55,054 nt of DNA from Acidobacteriota bacterium (GTDB lineage: Bacteria > Acidobacteriota > Terriglobia > UBA7540): contig QHZN01000086.1 in the NCBI GenBank assembly GCA_003225365.1, forward strand, positions 1 through 55,054, in the 5' to 3' direction. Under the pieces are notes generated by a model. That model saw only the letters and a program-made list of their open reading frames with translations. It was not told the origin of the DNA and did not search any database. A program made the translations under genes and the position numbers. Of the stretch, positions 1 to 8,193 are shown in pieces; within the stretch, counting starts at the first letter, position 1, and every line of letters starts with the position of its first letter.

Positions 1-440
1 AAAATCGCCGAACGATACTGAGAACCCTCGTCCGGCCCCTGTCGGTTCAATTCGGTCGGGTCGTGCGCCACAGAGAAAAACACGCGCAACAGATCCGCGT
101 AAGACACCTTCGACGAATCAAACTTGACTTCCACCGACTCGGCATGCCCGGTCGCCCCCGTGGAGACGGTCTCGTAATGAGCGGCCGTCGCGCTTCCTCC
201 GGCATACCCTGAGACGACACGAGTAACGCCCTTCACGTGTTTGAATACGGCGTCCACGCCCCAAAAGCACCCTCCGGCAAATACCGCGGTCTGTTCGCCA
301 TTCGTAAGAGGACCTCGAGGGTTGCCTGCAAATCGGGGGACCTGGGCGCGCGCAGAGAGGCAACCGAACGTCCCGGCGATCCCTGCCAAAACCATCAAGA
401 AAACCAATAGCCGTAAACGCTTCCCGTCACATCCCACCAT
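1..440 (-). CDS. msrA: Peptide methionine sulfoxide reductase MsrA, exported, 3' end outside the window
   Basis: MsrA reduces methionine-S-sulfoxide in proteins. The visible 146 codons start with a basic and then hydrophobic N-terminus of about 30 residues, ending in a Cys/Ala-rich stretch that looks like a signal or lipoprotein peptide, so the enzyme probably works outside the cytoplasm. The family motif GCFWG, carrying the catalytic Cys, follows, then SGYAGG, a TGHAE segment and [10 protein letters not shown], all typical of MsrA. The ATG at 440 has GGAGGAG about 8 nt upstream. The C-terminus, including any recycling cysteines, lies beyond the left edge. The family call is firm; periplasmic location is an inference. 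Confidence 0.93.
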   Translation of the reverse strand, partial: MVGCDGKRLRLLVFLMVLAGIAGTFGCLSARAQVPRFAGNPRGPLTNGEQTAVFAGGCFWGVDAVFKHVKGVTRVVSGYAGGSATAAHYETVSTGATGHAESVEVKFDSSKVSYADLLRVFFSVAHDPTELNRQGPDEGSQYRSAI

Positions 441-804
441 GGTGGCATCTCCTCCAATCGAAGGCAGAATTTCGGAGGAATAACTGATCAGCCGCGATCG
501 CCTTAGTATGAGATAGGAAATTGAGTGAAAAGGTTTCAACTCCGACACAAAAAAGGTTGTTCAGCTTAAGCCTGCACGGCCGCCCTTCTCTCCGTAGTCA
601 AAATATCTGGCGGGGTCTAAACGGAATCGTGCATCAGGGGGAATTTCTAGCGCGGCCTTCGATCTGGTTCATCAGCGGTATCCGAAAAATCCAAGGACCA
701 AACGTGCGGAGTATTGGTTCCGTTAGATAAAGAACCGCGAAGGATACTTGGTGCCAATCGAGCGACGGCTGGACCCCGCCAAGATAGGTCGGGAGGAAGC
801 CCAA

Positions 805-832
805 AAAAAAAGGGGGGATTACTCCCCCCCAA
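805..832 (-). terminator. Intrinsic terminator reading leftward
   Basis: On the reverse strand a run of seven G, the loop AGTAAT and a run of six C are followed by about nine T. This is a textbook Rho-independent terminator. No reverse-strand protein gene lies just upstream of it, so it most likely ends an RNA gene or a leftward read-through transcript. Confidence 0.7.
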
Positions 833-937
833 GCGTCGGGTGTTGGGTCTAATCTTGGAGCCTTGCGCCAGATTGTCCCCGCTTTTCGGCGGGTCTGGAG
901 TTGGCTCGGTTACATCAGGGGCAAGCCGGGTACCAAA
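806..937 (-). ncRNA. Candidate small structured RNA (reverse strand)
   Basis: Reading the reverse strand, a perfect TATAAT box lies at 947-942, so a transcript would begin near 935. It would then fold into a stacked hairpin: GAGCC (858-862) pairs with GGCTC (903-907), CCAGA (868-872) with TCTGG (894-898), and CCCGC (878-882) with GCGGG (889-893), around a TTTTCG loop. It would end in a G7/C6 hairpin followed by a T run at about 815-806. Length would be about 130 nt. There is no good -35 match at 16-18 bp spacing, which lowers confidence. The long hairpin with bulges recalls 6S-type RNAs, but no family is assigned. Confidence 0.4.
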
Positions 938-1252
938 TCAAATTATACGGACGTTGACCACGTAAGTTGTTGTCAGGACAGGGTATCAGCGCGAACTTCC
1001 GAGTTTTTCCACACGATTGGAGTTCGAAACTTATTCACAATTCAGAATTTGGGAGGGCTAAATCCAAGATTCTGCAGCGTCAGAGCGTTTCGCAACTATT
1101 GCGCGGCTTGCTTGGAGCTCCTTGACTGTTGTGTCGCGGGAGCGCCTTGACGAATGCTCGCCCCGAAGTTAGGTTTAGTATCTTGTAACAAAGAGCCGAA
1201 GAGGGCGAGCGTGAACCTTGGTCGCCCCCTGTCGCGCAAGGCCAGAGCCCAG

Positions 1253-2032
1253 ATGATTGACATTCACTGCCACCCCCTTCCCCAAACCGACGACGGGCCA
1301 AAGACCTTCGAAGAGGCTGTCGAGATGCTGAAGATGGCGGCGGCCGACGGCACCACGCACCTTGTGGCAACTCCGCATTGCAATTACAAGTACGCCTTCA
1401 AGCCCGCGGAGAATCGCACCAAGCTCGAAGCCCTTCAGGAGGCCGTGGGTGAGAAACCCAAACTCTTGCTCGGCTGTGACTTCCACCTCTACTACGAAAA
1501 CATCCGCCAGCTTGTCGAGGACCGCGGCTCATTTACCATCAATCAGAGCGATTACGTGCTGGTCGAGTTTGGCGATCAGTTTGTTCCCGAGCAGATGGAC
1601 CGAGTCTTTTACGAAATCGAATGCGCGGGCCTCATCCCAATTCTGACCCATCCTGAGCGTAACCCCGTCTTCAGCCGCAAGCCGGAGCTTTTGCATCGCT
1701 GGGTTACGCGCGGGTGCCTGTGCCAAATCACGGCCAAGTCGTTAACGGGGGGCTTCAGCCGCGAGGCCCAGCATCTTGCCGAAGGCTGGCTCGGCCAGAA
1801 CCTCGTGCATTTCTTTGCTTCCGACGCGCACGACTTGAAACACCGGCCGCCGATTCTGTCGGAATGTTACCGGAAGATCGCTGAGACGAAAGGTGAGGAC
1901 ACAGCCAAGCGATTGCTCGAGACTAATCCGGAATGCGTCATCAACAATCGCCGGCTGCCACCCGGCCCCGAGCCGCTGGAGCTTGCCCCACGAAAGCCCA
2001 AGCGGAAATGGTTCGCACTCTTCAGGAGTTAG
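1253..2032 (+). CDS. PHP-domain phosphatase, CpsB/CapC-like
   Basis: This 259-residue protein resembles the CpsB/CapC/YwqE metal-dependent tyrosine phosphatases that act on bacterial tyrosine kinases controlling capsule and exopolysaccharide export. PHP metal ligands are visible: HCH at residues 5-7, the TPH at about 40-42, LTHPERN with His at about 133, and SDAHD with Asp/His at about 191-193. The C-terminus is basic and proline-rich (about 240-259), unlike the core family. An upstream in-frame start at 1154 exists, but the family begins at MIDIHCH, so the ATG at 1253 was chosen although its ribosome site is weak. No kinase partner lies nearby; two small genes follow on the same strand. Other PHP hydrolase roles are possible. 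Confidence 0.85.
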   Translation: MIDIHCHPLPQTDDGPKTFEEAVEMLKMAAADGTTHLVATPHCNYKYAFKPAENRTKLEALQEAVGEKPKLLLGCDFHLYYENIRQLVEDRGSFTINQSDYVLVEFGDQFVPEQMDRVFYEIECAGLIPILTHPERNPVFSRKPELLHRWVTRGCLCQITAKSLTGGFSREAQHLAEGWLGQNLVHFFASDAHDLKHRPPILSECYRKIAETKGEDTAKRLLETNPECVINNRRLPPGPEPLELAPRKPKRKWFALFRS

Positions 2033-2099
2033 CCCAGAACATCGCTGAGGGTGGTGGGGGCGTCGAACCGCCAACTGGCCGGCAGGGAGGCGATCGCGC

Positions 2100-2366
2100 T
2101 TGTTTGCCCGCAAGGTTTCGGTCGAGGTCTTAAACGATGAGCGGGCCACGACCTGCCCGCTCGAATGGCTCGACAGTTTTTTCATGCGCAGTTTCACGGG
2201 CCGCACGGCCTTCGATGAGGCCTTGCCCGTCGCGGCAGGGGAAATCGAAGTGAGCTTTCGAGTGGACCTCGCCGCATTGCAGACAGACCTCGAAGATTGG
2301 CTCACCAAAAAGTTCGGGGCAGGCAAGCCCGTCAAACTGCGCCTGACAGAAGTGGACAAGGAGTAG
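2100..2366 (+). CDS. Small hypothetical protein (88 aa)
   Basis: The protein is not recognised. It is acidic overall, with a possible amphipathic helix around residues 55-75 and no membrane segment or Cys motif. The start is TTG with GGGAGG about 10 nt upstream, which supports real translation. It lies 67 nt after the PHP-phosphatase stop on the same strand and may be co-transcribed with it. Open frames also run through here on the reverse strand, but they have no motif and no ribosome site. Confidence 0.55.
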   Translation: MFARKVSVEVLNDERATTCPLEWLDSFFMRSFTGRTAFDEALPVAAGEIEVSFRVDLAALQTDLEDWLTKKFGAGKPVKLRLTEVDKE

Positions 2367-2461
2367 TGCCGAATTGCCCCGCCGGACTAGATGAGGATCC
2401 TCAGCACCTGGCCCTGCGGATAGAAGCGCGTCGGCGGCTGGGCGTCGGTCAAATCCGAGCA

Positions 2462-2743
2462 ATGGCCAAGGTGGATATCGAAGCTTTTTGGGGCAAAGAG
2501 GTTACTCGCGTATACATTGCGGGCAAGTTGGGTGAAGCAAAGCAAGTGGAGAGCACCCTCACGGAAAACGGCATTGACTACGCAGTTGAGGTCGAACCTT
2601 TTGTTACGCTGATTCTCGGCATTCTCCCCTCAGAGTACGCAGGGGCCGGATTTTACGTTCTATCCGAGCAGGCGGCCCTTGCACGGAGCATTTTGCTTGC
2701 AGCCGGTTTCACGGCGGGTATCGAAGTCGATTGCCATGGTTGA
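2462..2743 (+). CDS. Small DUF2007-like protein (93 aa)
   Basis: The pattern of an early beta-strand (TRVYIAGKLGEA), a helix, a residue stretch around NGIDYAVEVE and a C-terminal FYVLSEQAALARSILLAAG segment resembles the small DUF2007 'putative signal-transducing' fold, which lies near PII/ACT-type folds. The function is unknown. A longer frame opens at 2297, but the ATG at 2462 marks where the domain begins. It probably belongs to the same transcript as the preceding two genes. The family match is tentative. Confidence 0.6.
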   Translation: MAKVDIEAFWGKEVTRVYIAGKLGEAKQVESTLTENGIDYAVEVEPFVTLILGILPSEYAGAGFYVLSEQAALARSILLAAGFTAGIEVDCHG

Positions 2744-2895
2744 AAAGAAGCAGGCAAGAAGTGCCAAAGGCCTGAAGGCCAACGTCAGTGTCGCCCGGCG
2801 AATGCAAGGGCAATTGCCGGGATGGTATTTCGGATGACGGAGATGCCCGCGGCACAGGAATTGCGCCTTGGCTTGCCGCTACGACGCTGAGGGCC

Positions 2896-4683
2896 TCAGA
2901 CGACTTTAATGGCGATCATCACTTTGTCGTCTATGTGGGTTCCCTGGCGGGAGAAGGCTTCGACGTCGTCGCGGACGGCCTCGACGATGTCGCTCGCCTT
3001 GCGGTCGGAGACTTCCAAGACTTTGCGGGCCAGCCGTTCGGTTCCGTATTCCTCGTTCATGGCATTCATAGATTCCATGATACCGTCGGTGCACAGCACC
3101 ACCACGTCGCCGCTTAGGAGTTTTACTTGCCCGCGCTGGTAAGAGGGATTCTCGAACAGGCCGATGACCATACCGCCTTCGGTGAGCGAGATTGGTTGGT
3201 GCCCGCGCCGGACGACGAAGGGCGGGACGTGCCCGCAATTAATGTAGTGCACGGCCTTGTTCCGGGTGTCGAGCAAACCTATGAATAGGCTCAGGTACTT
3301 CTCGGCGCGCGTGTCATTCCAGATCATGCGGTTCAGGCTCTCGACGATTTCGTTTAGAGAGTGGAGGTGCAGTACCAGCGCCCTCAGCGTCGCCTGAAGG
3401 TTTGACATGACCAGGGCGGAGGCCACGCCTTTGCCTTCGACGTCGGCAACCACGGAAAGCAGCGTCCGCGGGCCGAGGCTCAAGAAGTCGTAGTAATCCC
3501 CGCCCACGGCGTAGCAGGGCTCGTTGAGCACCGCGATGTCGAAACCTTCTACGACTGGCGCCCTTTCCGGCAGCAGGCTGTGCTGGATGCCCCGCGCCAG
3601 CGCCAGCTCCTTTTCCATCCGCTCCTTGTCGAGAAGCTGCTGGTGCAGTTGCGCATTTTCGAGTGCCAAGGCCATGTGGCCGGAGAGAGTCAAGAGGAAT
3701 TCATTGTCATCCCTACTGAAGGCGCCGCCCTCTTTATTGAGCAATTCCAAGGTGGCAATGATCTTGTTCTCCTTGTTGTAGATGGGAAGACATAGGATGT
3801 TGCGGGTTCGGAAGCCGGTGCGCTTGTCCACTTCGGGATTGAAGCGCGGGTCGGCATAAGCATCCGGGATGTTCACGGTCTGGCCGGTCTTAGCGACGTG
3901 GCCGGCGATGCCTTTACCGAGCGGCAGGCGGATTACCTCTCTTTCCAGGCCGTGTGCGATCAGCGACCATATTTCTTCAGTCCGGTCGTCCACCAAGAAG
4001 ATCGTGCCGCGTTCGGCGCGCGTCTGAGTCTTCGCGACGTCGAGGATGCGACCCAGAAGCTCGAGCAAATCAAGCGTCGAGGTGAGCGCCTTGCTCGCTT
4101 CCACCAGGGTGTTAAGCTTACTCAGCGTCTGCCGGGTTGAGAACAACAGCTCGGCGTCACGCAGGGCAATGGCGACCAGCCGGGCGTGCAGGCGGAACAG
4201 GGCCAGAAGCGTTTTCGAGGGCGGCTTTTTGCGGGCGACCAGCACCGCCCCCTGCGCGGTGGAGTCGCAAACCAACGGGAAAACCGCGACGAAGGCCAGG
4301 CTATTCTGCCGGGCCCATCGCTCCACCTTTTTGTCTGCCGACTCTTTCTCGCTCAACAATTGCGGGCGGCGCTCGCGAACTGCCTTGCCAAGCAGCGTGT
4401 CGTCGAGCGAGGCTTTTTCCAGACCGACAGGTGGTTTGAGCGCGCCCGTGTGGGCGGTCAATTGGAGCGTTGACGTGGCGTTGTCCGTTACCCACACACC
4501 CGCCAGCGCTACCCCGTAACGCTCCACCAGCCGCGTAACCAGCGTTCGGACGATGGCCTTCGGGTCGCTTTGTGCCGCCAATAGGCTCGAGAGATCCTCG
4601 ACCTCGAGAACCAAGTTAGCCGCGCCGAATTCCTCAGGCGGCGCGGCTGTCGCGGCTTTCACAGTTTGCTTGGCTTTGGGCAC
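2896..4683 (-). CDS. RsbU-type serine phosphatase with two GAF domains
   Basis: This is a PP2C/SpoIIE-type phosphatase of about 595 residues, the class that dephosphorylates anti-anti-sigma factors in partner-switching pathways. A first GAF-like domain spans about 35-175 and a clearer second one about 195-345 (with IPDAYADPRFN and LCLPIYN). The SpoIIE catalytic part covers 370 to the end, with the metal-binding signatures GGDYYDF, DVEGKG, CTDGIMES and a final DDKVMIAI. No membrane segment is seen, so it should be a soluble sensor. The start is uncertain: a TTG at 4755 gives 24 extra residues, while the GTG at 4683 has GGAAG about 6 nt upstream. No anti-sigma factor or antagonist gene is adjacent, so its target is unknown. 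Confidence 0.88.
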   Translation of the reverse strand: MPKAKQTVKAATAAPPEEFGAANLVLEVEDLSSLLAAQSDPKAIVRTLVTRLVERYGVALAGVWVTDNATSTLQLTAHTGALKPPVGLEKASLDDTLLGKAVRERRPQLLSEKESADKKVERWARQNSLAFVAVFPLVCDSTAQGAVLVARKKPPSKTLLALFRLHARLVAIALRDAELLFSTRQTLSKLNTLVEASKALTSTLDLLELLGRILDVAKTQTRAERGTIFLVDDRTEEIWSLIAHGLEREVIRLPLGKGIAGHVAKTGQTVNIPDAYADPRFNPEVDKRTGFRTRNILCLPIYNKENKIIATLELLNKEGGAFSRDDNEFLLTLSGHMALALENAQLHQQLLDKERMEKELALARGIQHSLLPERAPVVEGFDIAVLNEPCYAVGGDYYDFLSLGPRTLLSVVADVEGKGVASALVMSNLQATLRALVLHLHSLNEIVESLNRMIWNDTRAEKYLSLFIGLLDTRNKAVHYINCGHVPPFVVRRGHQPISLTEGGMVIGLFENPSYQRGQVKLLSGDVVVLCTDGIMESMNAMNEEYGTERLARKVLEVSDRKASDIVEAVRDDVEAFSRQGTHIDDKVMIAIKVV

Positions 4684-5344
4684 AATCGCTTCCAGGGAGT
4701 CAGAAGCTGTTCCGGACGAAAGGACGAGTATATACGGGGGCGGGGATTCACGCAAATTGTCTTGTGGCTTGCTAGCGTCCTAATTTGAAGGCCCGTAGGG
4801 AAAGGCGTCCATCCCGAGGGGCTGTCATCCTGAGCGGAGCGAAGGATCTCGCAGTGAAGAGCTGGCTGAATTCAATTATCAGGGCGAGATTCTTCGTCGT
4901 CCCGATGGAATAAATCGGGGCTCCTCAGAATGACAGCTCTTATGAAACGGCTGTTGCCTTCAAAATAGGACACTGCCTGCGGCTCGCCGATTGCAGGGGG
5001 GATGTCGAGGAAGGAGGAAGTGAGTAACTTGGTCGCCCTAAGACGCTACCCACTTCCCCAGGTAGTCATCTGTGTTGAGTTACAGTTTTCGACGCTCGGG
5101 TGAGGCAAAAGGTTGCAAGAATTTTTTCACCGTACTGTAAGGTCCCCCCAAACTGTGGATTTTTACGCTTTGGGATCGCGCGGGCCCGGGAAAAGGCGCG
5201 GACCCCACGAGCCCTCACCAATTCCCGAAGTAGAATATAATGACCATGTGCGGCGATGAAGTCGGGCGCAGGTTCAACCCACCTGCCGGCCCCCGCCAGC
5301 CGCGGGCAGGGCGGGCGGGTAAGAAAAAGTGAGGCCAATCGAGT
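4684..5344. other. Intergenic region upstream of glmS
   Basis: No gene is visible. The region contains the palindromic repeat at 4821-4938 and, nearer glmS, a TATAAT at 5236-5241 without a good -35 element, about 100 nt before the glmS start. I see no glmS-ribozyme core. Confidence 0.6.
4820..4938. repeat. Dispersed palindromic repeat (MITE/REP-like)
   Basis: The ends are inverted copies: GCTGTCATCCTGAG at about 4821-4834 matches the reverse of CTCAGAATGACAGC at about 4924-4937. Inside lies a smaller hairpin, CCCGAT (4901-4906) with ATCGGG (4914-4919). Repeats with this 'TCATCCTGAGC...AATGACA' layout are common between genes in acidobacterial and other soil genomes. A hairpin with the same core occurs at 41124-41146. 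Confidence 0.7.
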
Positions 5345-7174
5345 ATGTGCGGAATCGTGGCCTACGTCGGGGGCCAAGACGCGCGAGGCATTCTGGTTGA
5401 AGGCCTGAAGCGGCTGGAGTATCGCGGCTATGATTCGAGCGGGATCGCGATCCTCGACGGCGAACGGCCGCCGTATCTGGCGCGCGCGGTCGGCAAGGTG
5501 GCGGCGCTTGAGGCGCGGGTCTGGGGCGAAGAACCACGAGGCGCCGTCGGCATCGCGCACACCCGCTGGGCGACGCACGGCAAACCCTCCGAGGCCAACG
5601 CCCACCCCCACCGCGACTGCGCCGGCAAGCTCTTCCTGGCCCACAACGGGATTATCGAGAACTACCTCGCGCTCAAGCGGCGCCTGGTGAGCGAAGGACA
5701 TCAATTTCTTTCCGAGACTGACACGGAAGTTCTGGTGCACCTGGTTGAGAGCCGCTACCAGGGAAACCTGGAGTCGGCAGTGCAACGGTCGCTGCAAGAG
5801 GTTCAAGGGACGTTCGGCATCGCGGTGATCCACTCGCAGCACCCGGCCGAGATCGTCGTGGCGCGGCGCGGCAGCCCCATCGTCCTCGGCATCGGCAGGG
5901 AGGAGTCGCTGGCGGCCTCTGACGTCGCGGCGCTCGCACAGCACACCGACCAGGTGGTTTTCCTCGAGGACAACGAGGTGGCGCGGCTCGAGCCCGGAAA
6001 GTTCACTATCACCACGCTCGAGAACCGGGCGGTGTCGCGCGGCACGACCGTGCTCGAAGCCGGCCTCGAAACGATGGACCAGGGCGAGTTTCCGCACTTC
6101 ATGCTCAAGGAGATTTTCGAGCAACCGGAGGCGGTCGAGAACGCGCTGCGCGGCCGAATCAGCCACTCCGAAGGCGTCGCGAAACTCGGCGGCCTGGAAT
6201 CGGTGATGGACCGGCTTGCCGCCGCGCGCCACTTGATCATCATCAGTTGCGGCACGAGCTATTACGCCGGCCTCTTCGGGCGCTACGTCTTCGAGGCTTT
6301 GACGGATCTGACCGTCGAGACGGAGCTGGCTTCGGAATTCCGTTACCGGAAATTGAACCTCCGGCAAAACACGGTGGTGCTCGCCATCAGCCAGTCGGGA
6401 GAAACCGCGGACACCCTCGCGGCGCTGCGCGAGGCCAAACGCAAGGGCGCGCTGGTCCTGGGGCTGGTGAACGTGGTCGGGAGCTCCATCGCCCGCGAGA
6501 CCCACGCCGGCGTTTATTCGCACGCCGGCATCGAAGTGGGCGTCGCGTCCACTAAATCTTTCACCTCGCAAATCACGGTTCTCACGCTCATGGCGCTGTT
6601 GGTCGGCCGCGGCCGCGACCTCTCCTATGGGGAGGGCTCGGCGCTCCTCCGAGGCTTGGAGCGAGTCCCGGATCAGATCCGCGAGATTTTGAAGCAATCG
6701 GGGCGCATCCGGGCGCTGGGGGAGAAATACTGCTCCGCCGAACATTTCCTCTACATGGGGCGGAAGTATCAATACCCCATCGCGCTCGAAGGCGCGCTGA
6801 AGCTGAAAGAAATCGCTTACATTCACGCCGAAGGCTACGCTGCGGGCGAGATGAAGCACGGCCCCATTGCGCTGATTGACCCTGCTTTCCCCACCATGGC
6901 GCTTGCGCCCGAAGACGGATCGTACGAAAAAGTGGTTTCGAACATTCAGGAAATCCGGGCGCGCGATGGCCGAATTATCGCCGTCACCACGGCCGGAAAC
7001 ACGAACCTCGGTTCGATTGTGGACGATGTCATCGAGGTCCCCTCCACTCACGAACTCCTGGCTCCATTGCTGACCGTCGTTCCACTTCAATTATTCGCTT
7101 ATCATTGCGCTGTTCTGCGCGGCTGCGACGTCGATAAGCCGCGGAACCTCGCCAAAAGCGTTACAGTGGAGTAG
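5345..7174 (+). CDS. glmS: Glutamine-fructose-6-phosphate aminotransferase GlmS
   Basis: GlmS makes glucosamine-6-phosphate from fructose-6-phosphate and glutamine, the first step toward UDP-GlcNAc for peptidoglycan and LPS. At 609 residues it has the usual length. The N-terminal glutamine amidotransferase domain starts with MCGIVAYVG (catalytic Cys2) and includes AHTRWATHG and AHNGIIENY. Two SIS sugar-isomerase domains follow, with ISCGTSYYAG, ISQSGETADT, STKSFTSQ and EGALKLKEIAYIHAEGY, and the conserved end KPRNLAKSVTVE. The start is fixed by the family; GTGAGG lies about 10 nt upstream. It appears to be a single-gene unit. The call is firm. Confidence 0.98.
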   Translation: MCGIVAYVGGQDARGILVEGLKRLEYRGYDSSGIAILDGERPPYLARAVGKVAALEARVWGEEPRGAVGIAHTRWATHGKPSEANAHPHRDCAGKLFLAHNGIIENYLALKRRLVSEGHQFLSETDTEVLVHLVESRYQGNLESAVQRSLQEVQGTFGIAVIHSQHPAEIVVARRGSPIVLGIGREESLAASDVAALAQHTDQVVFLEDNEVARLEPGKFTITTLENRAVSRGTTVLEAGLETMDQGEFPHFMLKEIFEQPEAVENALRGRISHSEGVAKLGGLESVMDRLAAARHLIIISCGTSYYAGLFGRYVFEALTDLTVETELASEFRYRKLNLRQNTVVLAISQSGETADTLAALREAKRKGALVLGLVNVVGSSIARETHAGVYSHAGIEVGVASTKSFTSQITVLTLMALLVGRGRDLSYGEGSALLRGLERVPDQIREILKQSGRIRALGEKYCSAEHFLYMGRKYQYPIALEGALKLKEIAYIHAEGYAAGEMKHGPIALIDPAFPTMALAPEDGSYEKVVSNIQEIRARDGRIIAVTTAGNTNLGSIVDDVIEVPSTHELLAPLLTVVPLQLFAYHCAVLRGCDVDKPRNLAKSVTVE

Positions 7175-7490
7175 AACCGCTGTCCCCGGCCACGCCTTTA
7201 AAGACGCATATCGCCCCCCGCCTGCTCCAGGTAGTTGTGGTGTCATTTGGAATCGGATCCCCCTCGAGACTCCGGTCATTCCCGCGAAAGCGGGAATCCA
7301 TTCCCTCGGCGGCGCATTTCCAATGGCTCGCGCAGTAGATTCCCGCTTTCGCGGGAATGACTGCGCCCGGGAGCGCCCGTGTCTCGCAAATGACACCATC
7401 ACCCGCCAAGTTGTGAATTTGCATCCGTGGGGACGGAGTGCTACTCTCTTCCCGGATGATTCACCTAAATTCCGATTGAAGGAGGAAAAT
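7175..7490. repeat. Inverted pair of REP-type palindromes
   Basis: Two copies of a GTCATTCCCGCGAAAGCGGGAAT palindrome lie in opposite orientation at 7275-7299 and 7338-7362, so together they can form a larger hairpin. This motif is a widespread intergenic repeat in bacteria, often mobilised by RAYT-like transposases; none is seen here. The rest of the glmS-cupin gap contains no gene. Confidence 0.8.
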
Positions 7491-7817
7491 ATGGCAACAG
7501 CTTCTACTCCGCAGGCGGGGAGGCAGGATCCCATCAAGGTGGACCAGAAGCATTACACCGTCGAATTGGAGAACAACCGAGTGCGGGTGCTTCGAGTCCG
7601 TTACGGACCCCACGAGAAATCCTCCATGCACGCGCACCCTGCCCTCGTGGGAATTTCCCTCACCGATTCACGTGTAAGGTTTTCCTATCCTGACGGCAAG
7701 ACGGAGAATGCGGAACTGAAAGCAGGACAGGTTTTGTCTTACGAGCCTGTCGTGCACCTTCCTGAAAATCTGAGCGATAAACCCCTTGAGATTATCCTCG
7801 TGGAGCTGAAAACGTAG
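7491..7817 (+). CDS. Small single-domain cupin protein
   Basis: The protein has 108 residues. The segment YGPHEKSSMHAHPALVGI matches cupin motif 1 with two spaced His, and the second motif is weaker (LSYEPVVHLPENL). Such small cupins bind a metal and can be sugar-binding, dioxygenase-like or purely sensory; the substrate cannot be told. No signal peptide is seen. GGAGG 6 nt before the ATG supports this start over the longer frame from 7323, which would run through the REP element. Confidence 0.85.
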   Translation: MATASTPQAGRQDPIKVDQKHYTVELENNRVRVLRVRYGPHEKSSMHAHPALVGISLTDSRVRFSYPDGKTENAELKAGQVLSYEPVVHLPENLSDKPLEIILVELKT

Positions 7818-8030
7818 ATGCGCTGCCCGCTTTCTCGGGGAATTCAAGGGGACAGCAGGCAGCCGAAGGCTCCAAAATTTGCCTTTGCTCTCTCGAGGGT
7901 GCTGGTGCTGTCCCTTTCTTCTATCCGATCAAACGGGACTAAGCGCAGGTACCGGGGACAGGAACTGGCAGTAAGCAAAGCGAACGGAGAGACCCGTTCT
8001 TAGATCCCCTGCCATTGGACGCCCCGACAA

Positions 8031-8144
8031 GAAACTCACGCAGCGACGATCGAACCCGAATACCTGACCTCGCCCGGCGTGACGATGGGTACGGCGGCCT
8101 ACATGTCTCCCGAGCAGTCGTGCGCGGCTCAAGGCCCGGGCTAG
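8031..8144 (+). pseudogene. Remnant of a bacterial Ser/Thr protein kinase
   Basis: The frame 8043-8144 encodes an activation-loop segment ending GVTMGTAAYMSPEQ, the hallmark GT..YMSPEQ of Hanks-type kinases, then runs into unrelated residues and a stop. Just upstream, in another frame, K-K-L-T-Q resembles the LAKLT that normally precedes this loop, suggesting a frameshift. No catalytic loop (HRD.KP) or DFG is present, so it is a dead fragment of about 35 codons. Its right end abuts a palindromic repeat, which may mark the deletion. Confidence 0.7.
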
Positions 8145-8150
8145 CCCGCT

Positions 8151-8193
8151 GCGGTTCGACAGGCTCACCGCCATGAGCGAAGTCGAATGGCGG
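8151..8193. repeat. Dispersed repeat, copy 1 (TTCGACAGGCTCAC type)
   Basis: The sequence TTCGACAGGCTCACCGCC followed by GAGCGAAGTCGAA is a palindrome-like intergenic repeat. A second copy lies at 46481-46532. Here it overlaps the last codons and stop of gmhA. Confidence 0.7.

Larger units (their letters stand above)
441..1252. other. Intergenic region without a convincing protein gene
   Basis: Several short open frames exist here but none has a recognisable motif or a good ribosome site. The only clear structure is a GC-rich hairpin followed by an A/T run at about 805-910, described separately as a possible small RNA and terminator on the reverse strand. Confidence 0.6.

Noticed and set aside
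2737-2841. A 34-codon frame starting with an ATG inside the stop region of the DUF2007-like gene
   Set aside because: It has no ribosome site and no recognisable feature.
5236-5241. TATAAT before glmS as a promoter
   Set aside because: No -35 element at a workable spacing; mentioned only in the intergenic entry.
5066-7090. A 674-codon open frame on the reverse strand across glmS
   Set aside because: It lies wholly antisense to a firmly identified GlmS, is Arg/His-rich as expected from reversed GC-rich codons, and has no motif.
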